NCBI GenBank assembly: GCA_051657745.1
Contig: JBOFLG010000053.1
Span: 1-33,706 of the forward strand
Reading direction: 5' to 3'
Source of the DNA: JBOFLG01 sp051657745
GTDB lineage: Bacteria > Actinomycetota > Actinomycetes > Actinomycetales > Dermatophilaceae
Length of the DNA: 33,706 bases
This document shows, in pieces, positions 30,405-33,706 of this stretch. Under the pieces are notes generated by a model. That model did no database searches, was not told the DNA's origin, and worked only from the letters and a program-made list of their open reading frames with translations. Every line of letters begins with the position of its first letter. Position 1 is the stretch's first letter. The translations under genes and the position numbers were made by a program.

Positions 30405-30434
30405 TTGGGACGGTGCGCATCCGGCCGGTATGGT
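30405..30434 (+). promoter_or_regulatory. Promoter of the bS22 gene
   Basis: TTGGGA (30405-30410) and TATGGT (30429-30434) are separated by 18 bp, one of the best sigma-70-type matches in the window. It gives a leader of about 43 bases before ATG 30484, suitable for a strongly expressed ribosomal protein. Confidence 0.55.
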
Positions 30435-30483
30435 TAGCCGCCGCGCACCAGCCACCGAGCACACGTTCACGTCAGGATGTTCT

Positions 30484-30582
30484 ATGGGTTCAGTCATCAA
30501 GAAGCGGCGCAAGCGGATGGCGAAGAAGAAGCACCGCAAATTGCTGCGCAAGACGCGTCACCAGCGTCGCAACAAGAAGTGA
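30484..30582 (+). CDS. 30S ribosomal protein bS22 (AURKAIP1/COX24 domain)
   Basis: A 32-residue extremely basic peptide starting MGSVIKKRRKRMAKKKHRKL and ending RRNKK. This is the small ribosomal protein found in actinobacterial 30S subunits (M. tuberculosis Rv0500B, M. smegmatis bS22). AGGA lies six bases before ATG 30484. It has its own promoter and is followed by a strong GC-rich hairpin, so it is probably a one-gene transcript. It is easily missed because of its length. Confidence 0.95.
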   Translation: MGSVIKKRRKRMAKKKHRKLLRKTRHQRRNKK

Positions 30583-30606
30583 TGTCGTCTCACTGATGAC
30601 GTGCCG

Positions 30607-30638
30607 ACGGCCCCCCGGCCTTTCGCCAGGGGGGCCGT
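30607..30638 (+). terminator. Strong hairpin terminator after the bS22 gene
   Basis: ACGGCCCCCC (30607-30616) pairs perfectly with GGGGGGCCGT (30629-30638), and GGC/GCC extends the stem inward across a bulged A. A short TTCT follows. Typical of actinobacterial terminators with poor U-tracts. Confidence 0.75.
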
Positions 30639-30778
30639 TCTCGTGTGTCGACAGGGCTGTTCCGAGGGGGCTGCGCGGTACTGGTTGTGCGGTGGGTGCC
30701 GAACCTCGCTGACGCGCGGCTCCACACTCGCTAGGGTTGTGGCCTGCGGGGCAGGTGGCACCCACGGGAAGGAGCGTC

Positions 30779-31825
30779 GTGGCTGGCGTGGTGCTCGTCA
30801 CCGGGGTTTCCCGGTACCTCGGCGGTTTATTGGCCCGGCGCCTGGTCGGCCACCCCGGCGTCGAGCGGGTCGTGGGGGTTGACGTCATCCCGCCCCCGCA
30901 CCCACTCTCCGGGGTTGAGTTCGTGCGTGCCGACATCCGCAACCCGATGATCGGTCGGGTCATCGAGACCCACCAGGTCGAGACCGTCGTCCACATGAAC
31001 GTCATCGCCACGCCGACCTTCGTCGGTGGCCGCACGCCGCAGAAAGAGATCAACGTCATCGGCACGATGCAGTTGCTCGCGGCCTGCCAGAAGTCGGCGG
31101 CGGTGCGGCGGCTGGTGGTCAAATCGTCGGCCGCGGTCTATGGTTCCACCGCTCGCGACCCCGCCATGTTCACCGAGGAGACCAGCGCCAAACGAACGCC
31201 CCCGGGAGGGTTCGGCAAGGACTCCATCGAGGTCGAGGGGTACGTACGCGGATTCGCCCGGCGTCGACCCGACGTCGACATCCTCATGCTCCGGTTCGCG
31301 AATATCGTCGGCCCGCGCATCCGCACCTCGATCACGGACTACTTCAATCTTCCGGTGGTGCCGGTCCCGATGGGCTTCGATGCACGGATGCAGTTCATGC
31401 ACGAGGATGACGCCATCGACGCGGTCGTCACGGCCACCGACGGCGATCAGGTGGGAGTGGTCAACCTCGCTGGCGACGGCGTCGTTACCGTGCTTCAGGC
31501 GGCAGCGCTGGTGGGCCGGCCGGTTCTCCCGGTCCCGCTCGGCGCGGCCGGGGTGGTCGGCGGAGTCACCAAGCGGCTCGGGCTCGTCGACTTCTCGCCC
31601 GACCAGATGTCGTTCCTCGCGTTCGGGCGCGGCCTGGACACCACGAGAATGCGCACCGTGCTTGGTGTCGAGCCCCGGTTCACCTCGCGGGCCGCGTTCG
31701 AGGACTTCGCGCGGACCGTGGCCCCCGCCGTCCCCGCGGCGTCATCATTCACCGACGCGGTCGGTGGTGTTCTGGGTGCGGCAGGGCAGGCTGTGCACCT
31801 CGTCGGTACTGGGTTCGGCCGCTGA
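30779..31825 (+). CDS. NAD-dependent epimerase/dehydratase-like (extended SDR) protein
   Basis: 348 residues from GTG 30779, five bases after the strong GGAAGGAG. The N-terminal Rossmann fold is recognisable but altered, VVLVTGVSRYLGGLLARRL. Next come VHMNVIATPTFVGGRTPQKEINVIGTMQLLAAC, VVKSSAAVYGS and LMLRFANIVGPRIRTSITDYFNLPVVPVP. The catalytic YxxxK is not visible: the equivalent stretch reads PPGGFGKDSIEVEGYVRGFARR, with Phe in place of Tyr. The same neighbours surround the M. tuberculosis homologue (Rv0501, called galE2). A catalytic epimerase role is therefore doubtful; it may act as a cofactor-binding partner of the adjacent acyltransferase. The stop overlaps the next ATG by one base. 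Confidence 0.88.
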   Translation: MAGVVLVTGVSRYLGGLLARRLVGHPGVERVVGVDVIPPPHPLSGVEFVRADIRNPMIGRVIETHQVETVVHMNVIATPTFVGGRTPQKEINVIGTMQLLAACQKSAAVRRLVVKSSAAVYGSTARDPAMFTEETSAKRTPPGGFGKDSIEVEGYVRGFARRRPDVDILMLRFANIVGPRIRTSITDYFNLPVVPVPMGFDARMQFMHEDDAIDAVVTATDGDQVGVVNLAGDGVVTVLQAAALVGRPVLPVPLGAAGVVGGVTKRLGLVDFSPDQMSFLAFGRGLDTTRMRTVLGVEPRFTSRAAFEDFARTVAPAVPAASSFTDAVGGVLGAAGQAVHLVGTGFGR

Positions 31826-33276
31826 TGGCCCGACGCAGCAGCCTCGCCGCGGGTGCCGCACGAGCGTCCGGCGAGCGTGCCCGTCGGCGGGCCACACCGC
31901 TCATTGGGGCCGATCCGGTCCAACCCACCGACGGCGCCGCGGTCGCACCGGCCCCAGGCCACGTCCGGTCGGCGCCACGGCATCCAGGTGGAGCCGCCGC
32001 CGCGGCGCCGGACATAGCTGCGGCGCCGGACATAGCTGCGGCGCCGGACATTGCTTCGGCGCCGGACATTGCTTCGGCGCCGGACATTGCTGCGGCGCCG
32101 GACATTGCTTCGGTGCGCGACACCCCGCGTCGCGCAGCCCGGTCGCCACATCGGCCGTCCCCGCGGGTGACCAGCACTCCGTCTCCGAAAGCTGCGAATC
32201 AGGCGGGGGAGCGGAGTCGGCGGCCGCGGTTGAGCCCGCGGCAGAAGGCAGCCCGCGACCGTGCTGAGCGCCGGCCGTACCTCCGGGTCGCCGAGCCGCC
32301 ACCCGAGCCGCCGGACGACCCCACGGTCAGCGACGCGCCGGGGAGCTCCGGGTTTCCGCTCCTCGATCTTGCCGACCTCGTGGATGGTGTGGTGACGGGG
32401 CTTCGGTTCGCCGCCAAGGCGGCTGGTGCCTCGCCCGATGACGTCGAGCGGGCCCTGGCGCGGCTGCTCGGATATGCGCGCCGACGCCTTGACGGCGACT
32501 ACGACGTCGACGAGTTCGGCTACGACGCGGAGTTCACCGAGACCGTGTTCTACCCGCTGTTGCGGCCGATCTACCGCCACTGGTTTCGGGTCGAGGTGCG
32601 AGGTGTCGAGAACATTCCGGCCGAGGGCGGCGCGCTCGTGGTGTCAAACCACTCGGGAACGGTGGCCATCGACTCCCTCATGGTGCAACTCGCCATCCGC
32701 GACGAGCATCCGCGGCAACGGGCGATGCGGGCACTGGGTGCCGACCTCGTCTTCCAGACTCCGTTCGTCGGCACCATTGCCCGCCGGTCGGGATCGACGC
32801 TGGCCACCGGGGATGACGCCGGGCGGCTGTTCGCCCGCGGTGAGCTGGTCGGTGTCTTCCCCGAGGGTTTCAAGGGCACCGGCAAACCGTTCAGCGAACG
32901 GTACAAACTGCAGCGTTTCGGACGTGGTGGCTTCGTCTCCGCCGCGTTGCGGGCTGGCGCACCGATCGTTCCGTGCTCGGTGGTCGGGGCAGAGGAGATC
33001 GCGCCGATCCTGGGAAATATGGGCATGGTGGCCAGGCTCCTCGGATTGCCGTACGCCCCGATCACCCCGACGTTTCCCTGGCTTGGCCTGCTCGGCCTCA
33101 TCCCTCTGCCGAGCAAGTGGATCATCGAGTTCGGTACTCCGATCGCGACCGACACGTATGAGGCTGGGGCCGCCGACGACCCGATGCTCGTTTTCGACCT
33201 CACCGACCAGGTCCGCGAGAGCATCCAGCAGACGCTCTATACCTTGCTCATGCAGCGCCGTTCGGTGTACTTCTAG
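31825..33276 (+). CDS. Lysophospholipid acyltransferase family (PlsC-like) protein
   Basis: 483 residues from ATG 31825. The acyltransferase domain occupies about 240-470: WFRVEVRGVENIPAEGGALVVSNHSGTVAIDSLM, DLVFQTPFVGTIARRSGSTLATGDDAGRLFARGELVGVFPEGFKGTGKPFSERYKLQRF, and GAPIVPCSVVGAEE. The catalytic pair reads His276-x6-Asp283 instead of the usual Hx4D, a spacing I also associate with the Rv0502 group. FPEG (345-348) is the glycerol-phosphate site. The first 190 residues are disordered, Pro/Ala/Arg-rich, with an 18-bp DNA repeat. It probably transfers acyl chains to lipid acceptors at the membrane face, from a promoter shared with the upstream epimerase-like gene. Two bases separate it from the glutaredoxin gene. 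Confidence 0.9.
   Translation: MARRSSLAAGAARASGERARRRATPLIGADPVQPTDGAAVAPAPGHVRSAPRHPGGAAAAAPDIAAAPDIAAAPDIASAPDIASAPDIAAAPDIASVRDTPRRAARSPHRPSPRVTSTPSPKAANQAGERSRRPRLSPRQKAARDRAERRPYLRVAEPPPEPPDDPTVSDAPGSSGFPLLDLADLVDGVVTGLRFAAKAAGASPDDVERALARLLGYARRRLDGDYDVDEFGYDAEFTETVFYPLLRPIYRHWFRVEVRGVENIPAEGGALVVSNHSGTVAIDSLMVQLAIRDEHPRQRAMRALGADLVFQTPFVGTIARRSGSTLATGDDAGRLFARGELVGVFPEGFKGTGKPFSERYKLQRFGRGGFVSAALRAGAPIVPCSVVGAEEIAPILGNMGMVARLLGLPYAPITPTFPWLGLLGLIPLPSKWIIEFGTPIATDTYEAGAADDPMLVFDLTDQVRESIQQTLYTLLMQRRSVYF
32005..32112 (+). repeat. 18-bp x6 tandem repeat in the acyltransferase gene
   Basis: Six contiguous units of form GCGCCGGACAT(A/T)GCT(G/T)CG start at 32005, 32023, 32041, 32059, 32077 and 32095. 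They encode APDIA(A/S) six times in the disordered N-terminal region. Confidence 0.95.
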
Positions 33277-33278
33277 TC

Positions 33279-33572
33279 GTGTCCCAGGATCGACCACCGG
33301 CAGCGGTGCCGTGTGACGAGACCGCTGCGGCTCGGATCACGGTGGTCACTCGGGCGGGCTGCCACCTCTGCGTCGCCGCCCGAGAGACGGTGGCGCGGAT
33401 CGCGGCAGAACTCGGCATCGGGTGGGTCGAGGTCGATGTGGACGCCGATCCCGACCTGCGCAGACGATGGTCCGAGGAGGTACCCGTGACGCTGGTCGAC
33501 GGTCACCAACACGACTACTGGCGAGTTGACGAGCGGCGCCTGCGTGCCGCCCTCGCGCGCCGGCCGGACTAG
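33279..33572 (+). CDS. Glutaredoxin-like thiol protein
   Basis: 97 residues from GTG 33279. A compact thioredoxin fold: ITVVTRAGCHLCVAARETVARIAAEL with the CxxC motif Cys28/Cys31, VEVDVDADPDLRRRW, and the cis-proline segment EEVPVTLVDGHQHDYWRVD (Pro69). It belongs to the DUF836/GlrX-like group often encoded next to Rex or hemA genes in actinobacteria. Its partner is unknown; likely a cytosolic disulfide reductant. Two bases after the acyltransferase stop, so probably co-transcribed. The first 18 residues look like a non-conserved extension. Confidence 0.9.
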   Translation: MSQDRPPAAVPCDETAAARITVVTRAGCHLCVAARETVARIAAELGIGWVEVDVDADPDLRRRWSEEVPVTLVDGHQHDYWRVDERRLRAALARRPD

Positions 33573-33573
33573 T

Positions 33574-33587
33574 ACTGCAACGGCAGT
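33574..33587. other. Short palindrome after the glutaredoxin gene; possible mobile-element edge
   Basis: ACTGC-AACG-GCAGT begins two bases after the glutaredoxin stop and is followed by TCAGGTTACGGGG. I associate sequences of this type with insertion-sequence flanks in high-GC actinobacteria, but no transposase frame is recognisable in 33588-33706, so this remains weak. The last 130 bases show no gene that I can support. Confidence 0.25.
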
Positions 33588-33706
33588 TCAGGTTACGGGG
33601 GGCGATGGCCGCGTCGGCGGTAGTGACTCGCTCGGGCCTGGTGCTGTCGTCGTCGGCGCCAGGTCGACCAGCTCAGTACGGTCTGTACGCAGGCCGTGGG
33701 GGCGAG

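Noticed and set aside
33574..33706. Terminal inverted repeat of an insertion sequence at the window end
   Set aside because: Only a 5-bp-arm palindrome and a vaguely familiar flank; no transposase frame in the remaining bases, so kept only as a low-confidence note.

Overview
The window is a GC-rich stretch of an actinobacterial chromosome, most likely from the Micrococcales (a Dermatophilaceae/Intrasporangiaceae-like organism). The evidence is the base composition, GTG starts, 4-nt GTGA/ATGA gene overlaps, probable leaderless promoters, and gene orders shared with other actinobacteria. Two blocks recall Mycobacterium tuberculosis: hpt/ftsH/folE/folP/folB/folK/DUF3180/DUF2520/panC, and ppx/TIM-barrel/proC/small HTH/bS22/epimerase/acyltransferase. 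No rRNA, tRNA, CRISPR array or complete insertion sequence was seen.

Layout. 1-5803 holds the tail of hpt, then a tightly overlapping ftsH-folE-folP-folBK-DUF3180 operon for membrane proteolysis and folate synthesis. 5804-8443 is an accessory island: an N-terminal fragment resembling the DISARM helicase DrmD, an intact unknown two-gene module (6250-7828), and a frameshifted N-terminal fragment resembling DrmA. 8447-11010 (minus) is a stand-alone NuoD2-type complex I subunit behind a MidA/NDUFAF7-family methyltransferase. 11182-15810 is a DUF2520-panC-nadB-nadC operon joined by 4-nt overlaps (pantothenate and NAD synthesis). 15837-18526 (minus) holds two toxin-antitoxin modules, hipBA-like and Phd/RelE-like, separated by a 30-bp perfect palindrome. 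18616-20615 (minus) is an EamA transporter and a Cys-rich conserved protein. 20665-27880 carries ppx-TIM barrel, a small LD-carboxypeptidase relic, proline dehydrogenase, argS, proC and two GNAT acetyltransferases. 27905-29856 is a KtrA/TrkA regulator divergent from an AcuC-type deacetylase. 29857-33572 has a nested inverted repeat, a BldC-like HTH gene, ribosomal protein bS22, and an epimerase-acyltransferase-glutaredoxin operon.

What stands out. First, the unknown gene pair between two DISARM-like relics is the best candidate for an undescribed system. Second, short tandem repeats sit repeatedly at the ends of housekeeping proteins (FtsH, FolBK, NuoD, NadB, PlsC-like); nearly all have unit lengths divisible by three, and in nadB the start codon itself is repeated six times. 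Third, an 83-bp mirror-symmetric nested palindrome at 29882-29964 looks like a REPIN/BIME-type element. Fourth, the NuoD paralogue has Trp where canonical subunits have the quinone-contacting Tyr, and it sits beside the homologue of the enzyme that methylates NDUFS2 in mitochondria.

All family assignments come from reading the translated sequence and recalled family motifs; no database search was run.
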